The translations under genes were made by a program, and so were the position numbers. A DNA stretch of 64,000 bases from Streptomyces acidicola (GTDB taxonomy: Bacteria; Actinomycetota; Actinomycetes; Streptomycetales; Streptomycetaceae). Of the stretch, positions 18,627 to 28,636 are shown piece after piece (within the stretch, counting starts at the first letter, position 1; each line of letters opens with the position of its first letter). The DNA lies in contig NZ_VMNX01000011.1 of NCBI RefSeq assembly GCF_009377235.1, forward strand, positions 1 to 64,000. The letters are read 5' to 3'. The notes beneath the pieces were generated by a model, which had not been told where the DNA came from, ran no database searches, and worked only from the letters and a program-made list of their open reading frames with translations.

Positions 18627-18632
18627 TCGGTA

Positions 18633-18675
18633 ACCCCACAACGCACCGCGGTCGTTCAGCGGTGCGCTGTGGGGT
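18633..18675. terminator. Bidirectional terminator between glpK and the pigment operon
   Basis: A 17-bp inverted repeat (arms 18633-18649 and 18659-18675, one mismatch, 9-base loop) between two convergent genes, suited to stopping transcription from both sides. Confidence 0.75.
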
Positions 18676-18702
18676 GTGGCCGCCGGTGCGGCACTGAGAG
18701 GC

Positions 18703-19035
18703 TCAGCCCGCGGTGTCCCGTTCCCAGCGGTAGAAGCACCGTGCCATCGCGTCCTTGGGGCTCCGCCACGTCTCCGGGTCGTAGGCGGAGACGAACGGGG
18801 CGAGCCGTTCGCTGACGCCGCGGAACTCCGGATGGCCGGCCAGCTTGGCGATGGTGGGTGCGGGGTCACGCTCGCTCTCGATGAGATGCAGGTACACATC
18901 ACCGAACTCGAAGAGGCTGCGCCGGGTGACTCCCACGAGGTGGGGCAGTTCGCCGCTGTCCGACTCGGAGAAGACCTCGGCGATGTCCGGTGCCGCGCCG
19001 GGAGCCATGCGGGCGACGATCAGGGTGTGGTGCAT
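18703..19035 (-). CDS. whiE-VII: TcmI-type polyketide cyclase (whiE ORFVII-like)
   Basis: Small ferredoxin-like polyketide cyclase, 110 aa, starting MHHTLIVARMAPG, with the GDVYLHLIE and DPETWRSPKDAMA segments characteristic of the TcmI/WhiE-VII family. It would close a late ring of the aromatic polyketide made by the adjacent minimal PKS. Last gene of the leftward operon, 11 bp after the aromatase. The FAD hydroxylase (ORFVIII) that is divergent in S. coelicolor is not beside it. Confidence 0.85.
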   Translation of the reverse strand: MHHTLIVARMAPGAAPDIAEVFSESDSGELPHLVGVTRRSLFEFGDVYLHLIESERDPAPTIAKLAGHPEFRGVSERLAPFVSAYDPETWRSPKDAMARCFYRWERDTAG

Positions 19036-19046
19036 CGGGGTCCCCT

Positions 19047-19797
<751 letters not shown>

Positions 19798-19811
19798 ACG
19801 GATGCACTCCT

Positions 19812-21062
19812 TCATTCGGGGGGCGGAACGGAGCCCTGGCGCAGGACGAGCGCCGAGTTGAAGCCCATGAGTCCGCGGCTGAGAACCAGTGCCGTGCGCA
19901 GCTCGGCAGGGCGGGCACGGCCGACCACGAGGTCCACGTGGTGGCAGATGTCGAAGACGTTGGGTGTGGGCGGAATCGTTCCCTGCTCCATGGCGAGCAC
20001 CGCGGTCGCCACGTCGAGCACCGGTGCCGCGCAGTAGGCGCGCCCCATTCCCGTCTTGGGCGCGGTGACCGGCACGCGCCGTGCGTGCGGGCCGAGTGCG
20101 TCGGTGAGGGCCAGCGCCTCCGCCTCGTCGGCCTCGGGCACTCCGAGGGCGTCCGCGAACACGACGTCCACGTCCTCCGGGCGGCAGTCGGCCTCCGTCA
20201 GTGCGGTGCTGATCGCCCGGGCCAGCCCGGACCGGGAGTCCTCCCAGCGGGAGGCGCCGGTGAACGTCGCCGCATGGCCGGCCAGTGTCGCTCGTGGGTC
20301 GGCCCCGCGTTCGCGCGCCGCCTCCTCGTCCTCCACCACGAGCATCGCTCCGCCCTCGGCGGGCACGAACCCGCAGGCGGCAGTGGTGAAGGGCCGGTAG
20401 GCGCGTTGCGGATCGTCGTTCCGGCTCAGCTCGGGGTAACCCAGCTGGCAGACGATCGAGTACGGAGCCAGCGGGGCCTCGGTGGCGCCGACGACGATCG
20501 CGTCGGTGCCGCGCCGTACGGCCTGGGCGGCGTGTGCCAGGGCGTCCAGGCCGCCGGCTTCGTCGCCGGCCACGACACCGCAGGGGCCCTTGAAGCCGTT
20601 GCGGATGGAGATCTGACCGGTGCTGGCCGCGTAGAACCAGGCGATCGACTGGTAGGGGCCGACGTGGCGCGGTCCCTGCCCCCACAGTTTCTGGAGTTCG
20701 CGCTGGCCGAACTCGCCGCCGCCGGAGCCCGCGGCGGTGAACACGCCCACGGAGAAGGGCGAGTCCATGTCGGCGCGCCCGAAACCCGCGTCGTTCAGCG
20801 CGAGTTCGGTCGCCGCCATCGCGAAGTGCGTGAACCGGTCGGTCTGGACGAGGAAGGTCCCCTCGATCAGGGCGTCCGCGTCGAAGTCACGTACCTCGCC
20901 CGCGATCCGCAGGGGGAGGTGTTCGCAGCCTTCCTTGCCGAGGGGAGCGAGGCTACTGCCGCCTTCCTTGACCGTCTTCCAGAAGACGTCGGTACCGATT
21001 CCGTGCGGTGTCACCACACCGAGTCCGGTGACGACCGCATGCCTGGGGCGTTTCCTGTTCAC
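19812..21062 (-). CDS. whiE-IV: Chain length factor / KS-beta (whiE ORFIV-like)
   Basis: Ketosynthase-fold protein, 416 aa, in which the active-site Cys is absent: GDEAGGLDA stands where KS-alpha has GCTSGLDA. It pairs with KS-alpha and sets chain length. ATG overlaps the KS-alpha stop (ATGA), which enforces equal expression of the heterodimer. Confidence 0.9.
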   Translation of the reverse strand: MNRKRPRHAVVTGLGVVTPHGIGTDVFWKTVKEGGSSLAPLGKEGCEHLPLRIAGEVRDFDADALIEGTFLVQTDRFTHFAMAATELALNDAGFGRADMDSPFSVGVFTAAGSGGGEFGQRELQKLWGQGPRHVGPYQSIAWFYAASTGQISIRNGFKGPCGVVAGDEAGGLDALAHAAQAVRRGTDAIVVGATEAPLAPYSIVCQLGYPELSRNDDPQRAYRPFTTAACGFVPAEGGAMLVVEDEEAARERGADPRATLAGHAATFTGASRWEDSRSGLARAISTALTEADCRPEDVDVVFADALGVPEADEAEALALTDALGPHARRVPVTAPKTGMGRAYCAAPVLDVATAVLAMEQGTIPPTPNVFDICHHVDLVVGRARPAELRTALVLSRGLMGFNSALVLRQGSVPPPE

Positions 21063-22327
21063 TGCCGCCTCCCCTCAGGGCCCCTCAGTACGACCGCGGA
21101 CTGGAACCCGCCGAAGCCGCTGCCCACCGACAGCACATGGCGCAGCTTCCGCTCCCGTGCCACACGGGGCACGTAGTCCAGGTCGCATTCGGGGTCCGGG
21201 GTCTCGTAGTTGGCGGTGGGCGGTACCGCCTGGTGGGACAGGGCGAGTACGCAGGCCGCGACCTCGATGGAGCCGATCGCACCGAGCGAGTGGCCCACCA
21301 TGGATTTGATCGAGCTCATGGGTATCGCGTAGGCGTGGTCGCCCAGTGACCGCTTGACCGCCGCGGTCTCATGACGGTCGTTCTGCTTGGTGCCGGAGCC
21401 GTGCGCGTTGACGTAGTCGATGTCCGTGCCGCCCAGGCCCGCCTGGGCGAGGGCGCCGTCGATCGCCCGCGACATCTCCAGGCCCTCCTTGGTGAGCCCG
21501 GTCATGTGGTAGGCGTTGCCGTACGTCGCGTAGCCGGCGATCTCGCAGTACACCTCCGCGCCGCGGGCACGCGCGTGTCCGAGTTCCTCCAGGACGAGCA
21601 CGGCGCCGCCTTCCCCCATGACGAACCCGTCGCGATGGGCGTCGAAGGGGCGCGAGGCGTGTGCGGCGTCGTCGTTGTTCGGAGAGGTCGCCTTGATGGC
21701 GTCGAAACACGCCATCGTGATCGGCGAGATCGGTGAGTCCGAGGCGCCCGCGAGACATACGTCGGCACGGCCCTCGGCGATGGCGTGGTACGCGTATCCC
21801 ACCGCGTCGAGTCCGGATGTGCACCCCGTGGAGACGGTCTGCACCGGCCCGTGGACGCCGAACTCCTCGGCGACGGCGGAGGCGAGGGTGCTCGGGGTGA
21901 AGGCCCGGTGCAGTGACGGCTCCGCCCGCCGGTCGTCGACGTCCCATCGCGCGCCGTTCGCGCTGACGAGGACGTAGTCGTGTTCGAGTCGCGTGGTGCC
22001 CCCCACCGCGCTCCCCAGGCTGGCTCCCATCCGCCAGGGGTCCGACTGCTGGAGGTCGAGGCCCGCGTCGCGGACCGCCTCTCTGGCGGCGACCAGCGCG
22101 AACTGTATGTACCGGTCGCAGCGCCCGGTGGTCTCGTCGTCCAGGCCGTGTGCCGCCGGGTCGAAATCGCACTCGGCCGCGATCTGTGAGCGCAGGCCCA
22201 CCGGGTCGAAGAGGGAGATCCGGCGCGTCGCCGTACGCCCATTGGAGAGCAGGTCCCAGAACTGGGATATGCCGATTCCGCCCGGGGCGACGACACCTAC
22301 GCCGGTGACGGCGACCCGCCGGTTCAT
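21059..22327 (-). CDS. whiE-III: Ketosynthase KS-alpha (whiE ORFIII-like)
   Basis: Type II PKS ketosynthase, 422 aa, with the catalytic Cys in [13 protein letters not shown] and His in the [11 protein letters not shown] and GHSLGAIG regions. It condenses malonyl units on the ACP. Starts on the last base of the cupin gene (ATGA) and ends overlapping the CLF start. Order and content match the spore-pigment whiE operon rather than an antibiotic cluster. Confidence 0.93.
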   Translation of the reverse strand: MNRRVAVTGVGVVAPGGIGISQFWDLLSNGRTATRRISLFDPVGLRSQIAAECDFDPAAHGLDDETTGRCDRYIQFALVAAREAVRDAGLDLQQSDPWRMGASLGSAVGGTTRLEHDYVLVSANGARWDVDDRRAEPSLHRAFTPSTLASAVAEEFGVHGPVQTVSTGCTSGLDAVGYAYHAIAEGRADVCLAGASDSPISPITMACFDAIKATSPNNDDAAHASRPFDAHRDGFVMGEGGAVLVLEELGHARARGAEVYCEIAGYATYGNAYHMTGLTKEGLEMSRAIDGALAQAGLGGTDIDYVNAHGSGTKQNDRHETAAVKRSLGDHAYAIPMSSIKSMVGHSLGAIGSIEVAACVLALSHQAVPPTANYETPDPECDLDYVPRVARERKLRHVLSVGSGFGGFQSAVVLRGPEGRRQ

Positions 22328-22740
22328 GACACCACCTCGGGCTGCGCGGTCCCTTCCGTCTCCTCCGTGTCGACATGCCCGAGTTCCGGCCGAGGGGCCA
22401 GCGGGCCCAGGTGGAAGACCATGCGCGCCTCGCTGTCGCCGACGTTGCGGAAGCGGTGCCGCGTGTTCAGCGGGATCAGCAGCCCCTGGCCGGGCCGGAG
22501 GGCGTGGGGCTCTCCCTCCAGGTCCACTTCGAAGGTGCCGTGGGTGACGTACACGAACTCCTCGGAGTACGGGTGGTAGTGCTCGGCGATGCGTTCCCCG
22601 GGCTGCACGATGGCCACGCCCATGAATCCACTGGTCGACCCCACCGTGGTGGGTGTGAGGAGGGCGCGGATGTCGCCGCCGCGCCGGCGGTTGGGCGCGA
22701 TGCCGCTGAGGTCGACGATGCGTGCGTGCTGTTCTGCCAT
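22324..22740 (-). CDS. whiE-II: Cupin-domain pigment protein (whiE ORFII-like)
   Basis: Small cupin, 138 aa. The metal-binding beta-barrel motif is visible as [13 protein letters not shown]...G then HRFRNVGD. In whiE it is needed for mature pigment, possibly as an oxygenase or cyclase helper. ATG 22740 has GGAGACC upstream. Coupled to KS-alpha by overlap. Confidence 0.87.
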   Translation of the reverse strand: MAEQHARIVDLSGIAPNRRRGGDIRALLTPTTVGSTSGFMGVAIVQPGERIAEHYHPYSEEFVYVTHGTFEVDLEGEPHALRPGQGLLIPLNTRHRFRNVGDSEARMVFHLGPLAPRPELGHVDTEETEGTAQPEVVS

Positions 22741-22815
22741 GTCGGTCTCCGGAGCAGGATGCGAAGGTGGGGGCAAAGGTGGGGGACGGGATGCGGCGTT
22801 CGGACGGCAGCCGGG

Positions 22816-23961
22816 TCAGGAGGCCGACGCCCGGCGGTCGGTGACGTGCTTCATCCGGGCGTGCGTGAGGAGCCGCGGCAGCATCCGGTCGTCCGCCAGG
22901 GTCTCGTCGATACCGAGTGCTCCCGCATCCAGCATTCGCCCTGCCTCGGCGATGACGGCGGACGTGCGCAGAGCCAGCGCGGCGCCGGGCGCGTCCTCCG
23001 GTTCGCCGTCCATGTCGACAAGCCGGACGACGAGGTCGTCGCGGTGGAAGACGGTGCAGGCGAGGACCTGACCGGCCGGGTCGCCCGTGGCGGCCACGTC
23101 CTGCTGCGACAGGAGCAGGGCCAGTGCCTGGCCGCTGCCGGGCCTCGCCGGGTAGTAGAACGCGCACCGCCGCACGTCCGGGCCCTCCCGGCGACCGGAC
23201 TCCACGTGATGGACGGCCGGGACCGCGGCCCGGGTGAAGAACAGCCGGGCGGACTGCGGGTCGCGGAGGTCCCGTTCCTGTTCCAGATACGGGTCGAGGG
23301 CCTCCTCGACGGCGCGTACTTCGGGCTGCCGGGCGACGTGCCGCAGCGCGGCCTGCAGCTCGCCCTGTACCTCGACCGCTCTGACGACACGGTTGCCGTG
23401 CATGAACAGTGAGGTGCGGAGCAGCCTGGTGGTCTCGTCCACCCGGGCCTCGGGCGAGGCGTAACCGGAAAGGATCTCCGCGACCTTGGACTCAGTGCCG
23501 GGTTTGACGGTGAAGGTCAGCGCCTGCCGGACCGTGTTGCCGCCCACGCGCGGCGCGGACTGCAGCCGTTCCCGGGCCACCGCACGCGACTTGTGCTTCT
23601 TGCCGAAGGTCTCGCGCAGGACGGTGTAACGCATCGACCGGGTGTCGCGGACACAGCCCTGCAGGGGCTTGACCATCTCCAGATGGTCCTCACTGTTGAC
23701 CCACGCGAGGAAGGGCGGTGCGCTCTCCCATTCGCTGGTGATGAGCCACTGGGTGGGGTTCTCCAGTGACTGGCAGAGCTGGTCGCTGATGTGCCCGGGC
23801 ACCGCGGCGACCTGCTCGCACATGTGCTCGTAGGCGTCGAGGAACTCCTGCTGTGTTCCGTCATGGATGTCCAGCATCAGCACGACCCGCACTCGGGACC
23901 CGTCGAACGCGGTGGTGGACACGCCGTCCGGGATCATCGACACGGCTGGGGAGACTGCCAT
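22816..23961 (-). CDS. whiE-I: SchA/CurD-like pigment protein (whiE ORFI-like)
   Basis: Protein of 381 aa built from ferredoxin-like ABM folds; the first starts [17 protein letters not shown] and includes WLITSEWES. It matches the SchA/CurD-type first gene of spore-pigment operons, where it acts in late pigment formation. The frame is open further upstream, but ATG 23961 has AGGAAGAGG at good spacing and fits family length. First gene of the seven-gene operon. Confidence 0.85.
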   Translation of the reverse strand: MAVSPAVSMIPDGVSTTAFDGSRVRVVLMLDIHDGTQQEFLDAYEHMCEQVAAVPGHISDQLCQSLENPTQWLITSEWESAPPFLAWVNSEDHLEMVKPLQGCVRDTRSMRYTVLRETFGKKHKSRAVARERLQSAPRVGGNTVRQALTFTVKPGTESKVAEILSGYASPEARVDETTRLLRTSLFMHGNRVVRAVEVQGELQAALRHVARQPEVRAVEEALDPYLEQERDLRDPQSARLFFTRAAVPAVHHVESGRREGPDVRRCAFYYPARPGSGQALALLLSQQDVAATGDPAGQVLACTVFHRDDLVVRLVDMDGEPEDAPGAALALRTSAVIAEAGRMLDAGALGIDETLADDRMLPRLLTHARMKHVTDRRASAS

Positions 23962-24142
23962 CCGGAGCACCTCTTCCTGTGGAACGGGGCGGACCGTCGC
24001 ACCACGTGAGGGTGCGTATCGGCCGCATGGCAACGATCGTGTGTCGTGCCGTGCGGCACCGCGAACCAGGCGGGCCATGCGGGTGAACGTCCAGGCCCTC
24101 CGCCTCATGCGGCGCGGATATGCCCCGGGCATCGCCCTCTAC

Positions 24143-24180
24143 AGCCCGTCAGCCCCCAGCCCGTCAGCCCCCAGCCCATC
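24143..24180. repeat. 15-bp tandem repeat, 2.5 copies
   Basis: Unit AGCCCGTCAGCCCCC occurs twice, then an 8-base partial copy with one change. It lies between the pigment operon and the LysR pseudogene; nothing else is seen in 23962-24215. Confidence 0.7.
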
Positions 24181-24215
24181 GGTCGATGCGCGTGGCGGCG
24201 CCGAACAGGGCCGCG

Positions 24216-24842
24216 CTACGCCACCACAGCCTGTTCTTCCCCTTGCCCGGTGATCGCCGCTGCCGCCTGCTGCACGACGGTACGGGTGTCCGCCTGGCGC
24301 ACCACCCACGTCGTCATGGCCGGCGACAGTCCCGTCAGCGGTCGCCAGGGCCAGTCGGGGAGCTGGCGGCCGGCGGTGTACGAGCCGACCACGACCGCCT
24401 CGGCCTCGGCGGCCTCGGCACAGGCGCGGGCGTGCTCGACGTAGTGGGTGAAGAGCCACTGCGGGCGGATGTCGGAGGCGAGAGCGGCGGCCATGAGGCT
24501 GTCCTGCTGAGTCGGCACCTGGTCGCGGGAGTGGACGAGGACGCGCAGTCCGTCCAGGTCGGCCAGGGTGTAGCGGGGGCGGGCAGCGAGGGGGTGGGAT
24601 GGTCGGACGGCGACGCCGAGGGTTCGGCCCACAGCCGGCGCGAGACGTGTTCGGCGGGCGGGGCCTGGTGGACGATGCCGATGTCGAGGCGGCCCTGGCG
24701 CAGCAGGCGCAGTTGCTCACTGCTTCCGGCTTCGCGGTACGCGGGCTCGCAGTGCGGCACCTCGGCGCGCAGCTGGTGCACCGTGGCGAGCAGCCAGTCG
24801 TCGCGGATACCCGGTGGTACGCCGAAGAGGATTTCCAGCACA
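24216..24842 (-). pseudogene. LysR-family regulator remnant, frameshifted and missing its HTH
   Basis: The effector-binding half of a LysR regulator can be read in two frames. FGVPPGIRDDWLLATVHQL through RRLWAEP runs in one frame, then LGVAVRPSHPLAARPRYTL to the stop in another. The switch lies near 24620, consistent with a single-base indel. The N-terminal DNA-binding domain (about 90 aa) is absent; homology ends just before the divergent DUF4037 gene. So it is both truncated and frameshifted. Confidence 0.75.
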
Positions 24843-24850
24843 GTTGGGTC

Positions 24851-25993
24851 ATGACGTTCTCTGGCGCCAGGTACATGCCCGGAATCGAGCTGTCCAGGGT
24901 CTTGTACGAGGAGGCGGTACGCCCGCTCCTGGGGGAAGTCCTTCCGGGGCTGCGGTACGCGGCTGCCCGGGTCGGTAGCGGGTCTGAGGTGCTGGGCTTC
25001 GACACACCGCGGTCGGCAGATCACGAATGGGGCCCGCGGCTGCAGATCTTCCTGACTGCCCAGGACCACGCCCAGCACGGGGCGGATATCCGTCGCATGC
25101 TGGCCGAGCGGCTGCCGAAGCAGGTGCGGGGTTGGCCCACCCACTTCCAGGAGAGGGACGATCCGCTGGATCCGGTCGGTCGCATGCAGTTGACCGATGG
25201 CCCGGTCAGCCACCGCGTGGACGTGTACGACGTGGACGGATGGCTGGCCGAGCAGCTCGGACTGCGTACCGCCGAGACGGACTTGAGCGTTCGTGAATGG
25301 CTGGCCATGCCGCAGCAGCGGCTCGCCGAGACCACCGGTGGCGCGGTGTTCCACGATGAGCTCGGCACGCTCACCGACCGCCGGCGCAGGCTGGAGTGGT
25401 ACCCGGAGCAGGTGTGGCGGTACCTGTTGGCGTGTCAGTGGCAGCGTGTCTCGCAGGAAGAGGCGTTCGTGGGGCGCTGCGCGGAGGTCGGTGACGACAT
25501 CGGTTCGGCTGTTGTGGCCGCCCGCCTGGTGCGGGACCTGATGCGCCTGTGCCTGCTGCTTGAGCGCCGCTACGCCCCCTACGGCAAGTGGCTCGGCAGC
25601 GCGTTCGGCCGACTGCCGGTGGCGGAGTCGCTCACCCCGGCGCTGCGCGGTGTGCTGACGGCAACGGACTACCCGACCCGGGAAGCGCACCTGTGCGATG
25701 CCTACGAGGCCGTCGCTTCGCTGCAGAACACATCCGGACTGATCACGCCGATGGACCCGAAACGTCGCCGCTACCACTCGCGTCCTTTCCTGGTCCTGCA
25801 TGCCGAGCGCTTCGCACAGGCACTCGCGCGCACCGTCACCGACCCGGACCTTTGCACGCTGCCACTGGTGGGAAGCGTGGATCAGTGGGCGGACAGTACC
25901 GACCTGCTCACCCGGCCCCACGTCATTCGGGCCACGACGAGAGCGGTCGGACGAACCGTGACAGGCTCCAGCGCCATCGGCGTGGTTTCGTGA
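24851..25993 (+). CDS. DUF4037 domain protein (nucleotidyltransferase-like)
   Basis: Protein of about 380 aa with DUF4037 hallmarks: PGIELSRVLYEEAVRPLL, then GSGSEVLGFDTPRSADHEWGPRLQIFL, a nucleotidyltransferase-like Gly-Ser plus acidic pattern, and the ERRYAPYGKWLG segment. Likely an uncharacterised nucleotidyl- or aminoglycoside-transferase-fold enzyme. ATG 24851 or 24875 (MPGIELSR) are both possible. It starts where the LysR remnant breaks off. The HIT gene follows by 24 bp, suggesting a two-gene unit. Confidence 0.75.
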   Translation: MTFSGARYMPGIELSRVLYEEAVRPLLGEVLPGLRYAAARVGSGSEVLGFDTPRSADHEWGPRLQIFLTAQDHAQHGADIRRMLAERLPKQVRGWPTHFQERDDPLDPVGRMQLTDGPVSHRVDVYDVDGWLAEQLGLRTAETDLSVREWLAMPQQRLAETTGGAVFHDELGTLTDRRRRLEWYPEQVWRYLLACQWQRVSQEEAFVGRCAEVGDDIGSAVVAARLVRDLMRLCLLLERRYAPYGKWLGSAFGRLPVAESLTPALRGVLTATDYPTREAHLCDAYEAVASLQNTSGLITPMDPKRRRYHSRPFLVLHAERFAQALARTVTDPDLCTLPLVGSVDQWADSTDLLTRPHVIRATTRAVGRTVTGSSAIGVVS

Positions 25994-26017
25994 GTGGGAA
26001 GGGGCAAGGGGCGCGTC

Positions 26018-26515
26018 ATGGGGCTGTCCGGGATTGGTGGAGCGACCGTGGCTGAGGATTCCGGTGCGCGGGGCGGGTGTCTGGCGTGTGACCTCACGAT
26101 GGGGAATGTTCCGCTGCCGGGCGGAAACGTGCTGCGGACCGAGTCCTGGGTTGTCGAGCACTGCGTCGGACCGCTCGGTCCGGGGACCGTTGTGGTCAAG
26201 CCGGCTCGACATGTGGTGCACGTGGCCGAGTTGACGGCGCAGGAGTCCAGCGAGCTGGGGCCTCTGCTGCAGAGGGTGAGCGCTGCCGTCACCGAGGTGA
26301 TGGCCCCGGAGCAGGTGTACGTGTGCCTGTGGTCGCATGCCGGCGGGGTTCCCGGCCACATCCACTTCGTCGTGCAGCCCGTCGGAAAGGACGACCTGGC
26401 CCGGTTCGACGCCTTCGGTCCCGCATTGCAGGTGGCGATGGGTGAAGCGGAGTATTTCCCCGGGGCGGCGGAGGTGGAGCGGGTGTGTGAACGGCTGAGG
26501 GAAGCCCTCGGCTGA
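26018..26515 (+). CDS. HIT-family protein
   Basis: Histidine-triad hydrolase-like protein, about 165 aa. It has a CLACD segment near the N-terminus and a PGHIHFVVQP motif near residue 117. The third His of the classical HxHxH is replaced, a variant pattern, so activity is not assured. The family cleaves nucleotide phosphoramidates or dinucleotide phosphates. GTG 25994 and GTG 26048 are alternative starts. Downstream of, and probably co-transcribed with, DUF4037. Confidence 0.7.
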   Translation: MGLSGIGGATVAEDSGARGGCLACDLTMGNVPLPGGNVLRTESWVVEHCVGPLGPGTVVVKPARHVVHVAELTAQESSELGPLLQRVSAAVTEVMAPEQVYVCLWSHAGGVPGHIHFVVQPVGKDDLARFDAFGPALQVAMGEAEYFPGAAEVERVCERLREALG

Positions 26516-26635
26516 ACAGCTCCCGCTGAGTCGTCCCTCGCGGCCGTCAACCTCTGTGCGAAGCCCGGCGGGTGAGTACAGGGGGCGGCCCGCGTGTGCG
26601 GCAACGGCGGTGGTGCCTCGTTGTCCCAGTCCTGC

Positions 26636-28297
26636 TCACGGCGGTGTCGGTTCGGTGGGATCAGCTGTCCTCTGTTTGCCCGTGGGCTGCTCGCCGGGGA
26701 GCCAGTGGAGGGCGAACCAGAGCTCCATCCGGACATTGAGGTCCTGAAGGTCGGCGTCGAGCAGTTCGGCTGACTTGGCGATGCGTCGGCGCACGGTGTT
26801 GCGATGGAGTTGGAGAGCGGCGGCTGTGCGGTCCCAGTTGCCGTGGTGGGCAAGCCAGGTGCGCAGGGTTTCCAGCAGGACGGCGGGGCCGGGCGCGGGG
26901 GCTTCTGCGAAGGGGGCGAAGCGGGCCTGCGCGAGTGCCGCTGCGTCGCCCGGGCTGACCAGGGAGTGCATGGTCAGGTCCTGGGTGCGGTGCTGTGCCG
27001 AGGACGTGCCGGTGGCCACGGCATGGCGCAACATGCGATCGGCCTGTCTGTCGGCGATCGCCAGATCGGCGGCGGCGACGGGCGAGCTGATGCCGAGGGT
27101 CCAGCCGAGGCGTGCGACCGAGGCGAGGTCGGGCAGCGGGGAACCGGGGCTGCTGGGGACGAGTGCGCGCAGGCTGGTGCCGTCGATGTCGAGGTAGGGC
27201 GTGGTCAGGACCGTGCCGAGGGCGGCCAGTTGGACAGGGTCGCCGCCGGGGCGCGCCGTTGCCCCTGGGCCAGGTCTGGTGATGCGGCCGTGGACCACGA
27301 CCCAGTTGTCCGCAGCCCGTGCGTCCGGCGACAGGAGCCGGGCCACGTCGACGGGGTGCTGGCCGAGCATCAGGCGGACCAGGGCCGCGGCGCCACGGGT
27401 GTCGGTACCCAGGGCGTGCCGGGGGGTGGTGAGCAGCGACAACAGGACCAGCGCGGTGCCGATCACGGAGCGGTGCACGGCGGTGGGCGTGGAGGCGGCT
27501 GCGACGCCGAGGACGAACGGGCCGTCGGCGATCTCTGCGGGGAGGGTGTGCACCGTGAGGTGGAACTCGGCGTGATGCTCGGCTGCCGCTGTCGGCAGCT
27601 GCGGCCGTCCTTCGGCGGAGCGGGATCGTACGTGGGCCGTGGTGCGCGCGGCGAGGGCGCGCAGTTGCACTGCGGCGGGCGCCTCCGGCCGGGTGCCGGC
27701 GGCGAGGAGTTCGCCGCCGAGCGGGTTCAGGAGGACGACCCAGGCACCGAGACGCGTGGCGAGCTGCTGCAGGACCGCCTTCAGTGCGTCGGGACGGGCC
27801 GCGGCCGTGGCGAGGGCGGCCTGCGCCTCGGCGATCTGGCGCAGTTCCTGGTGCCGTGCCTCGGCCATGGCCGCGTGGGCGGCATGGTTGACGGCGACGA
27901 ACGGCGTCCCGGGCGGGATCCGCAGCAAGGGAAGCCCGTGCCGGTCGCAGGCCGTGACCAGGGCGGACGGGACCTCGTCGTGCACCGGGGCGACACCGAA
28001 GCCGAGCGCCGCGATGCCCGCCCGGACGACGCGTTGTACGTAGGTGTCGACGCCCTCGGTGGTCTCCGGGAGGCGGACACCGGCGATGAGCAGGAGTTCG
28101 CCGCCGAGCAGGTAGGGGGCCGGGTCTTCCAGCTCCGTGGTGCCGATCGTGCCGACGAGGCGGTCTTCCGTGGGCCCTGCGACCTGCTGCAGGCCCAGGG
28201 CGGCGTCGGCGAGCAGGGTGCTCAGTGGGACGGCGGGGGTGCCTGACGGGGGTGGAGTGGGGCTGGTCGGCGCTGGGGGCGCGCTGGTCGGCGGCAT
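26636..28297 (-). CDS. PucR-family transcriptional regulator
   Basis: Regulator of 553 aa with a PucR N-terminal sensory domain (about 25-150, ending near GLPLLRIPPGTPF), a middle GGDEF-like segment, and a C-terminal PucR HTH (HHGNWDRTAAALQLHRNTVRRR). GAGGA precedes ATG 28297; ATG 28342 is an alternative inside a palindrome. Divergent from the symporter and aldolase genes, which it probably controls in response to a nitrogen- or carbon-source ligand. Confidence 0.85.
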   Translation of the reverse strand: MPPTSAPPAPTSPTPPPSGTPAVPLSTLLADAALGLQQVAGPTEDRLVGTIGTTELEDPAPYLLGGELLLIAGVRLPETTEGVDTYVQRVVRAGIAALGFGVAPVHDEVPSALVTACDRHGLPLLRIPPGTPFVAVNHAAHAAMAEARHQELRQIAEAQAALATAAARPDALKAVLQQLATRLGAWVVLLNPLGGELLAAGTRPEAPAAVQLRALAARTTAHVRSRSAEGRPQLPTAAAEHHAEFHLTVHTLPAEIADGPFVLGVAAASTPTAVHRSVIGTALVLLSLLTTPRHALGTDTRGAAALVRLMLGQHPVDVARLLSPDARAADNWVVVHGRITRPGPGATARPGGDPVQLAALGTVLTTPYLDIDGTSLRALVPSSPGSPLPDLASVARLGWTLGISSPVAAADLAIADRQADRMLRHAVATGTSSAQHRTQDLTMHSLVSPGDAAALAQARFAPFAEAPAPGPAVLLETLRTWLAHHGNWDRTAAALQLHRNTVRRRIAKSAELLDADLQDLNVRMELWFALHWLPGEQPTGKQRTADPTEPTPP

Positions 28298-28636
28298 GAG
28301 CGATTCCTCGGATCGACGCGTTCCGCAGGCGGGATGATTCATCCCTTGGCGGTCACGATATGAGACAGATCCGACAGTGTGGTGTCAAGGCCCGGCGGCC
28401 TACGGTGGTCGAACCCCACCGGGCACCGGACACCGGGCACACACCTTCCGCACCGGCACCAGCGTCCCCACTCGTCCCCACCGTGGCCGAGCCCGCCTGT
28501 CACCCCGAGTAGCAAGCCGCCGCCTTACCCGGTCCTGCGCGCAGCCGCTCCCCTCACACGAGTCACAGAGCACACGAGCATCCCGGTACCGCGTTCCCCG
28601 GCGCGGGCCGCCAAGGACCTAGGACCGGAGGACGTC
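28298..28636. promoter_or_regulatory. Divergent promoter region of pucR and the symporter, with 15-bp palindrome
   Basis: A 339-bp intergenic region without a gene. GGGATGATTCATCCC at 28331-28345 is a perfect 7-bp inverted repeat around one base, placed 33 bp upstream of the chosen pucR start; it could be the PucR autoregulatory operator. I cannot assign reliable -35/-10 boxes. Confidence 0.45.

Noticed and set aside
24143-24180. Short repeats as a CRISPR array
   Set aside because: Units are directly adjacent without spacers and only 2.5 copies; no cas genes nearby.
24335-26365. 676-codon leftward frame over the DUF4037 and HIT genes
   Set aside because: Only its last part (before 24,842) matches LysR; the rest is antisense to two well-supported genes.
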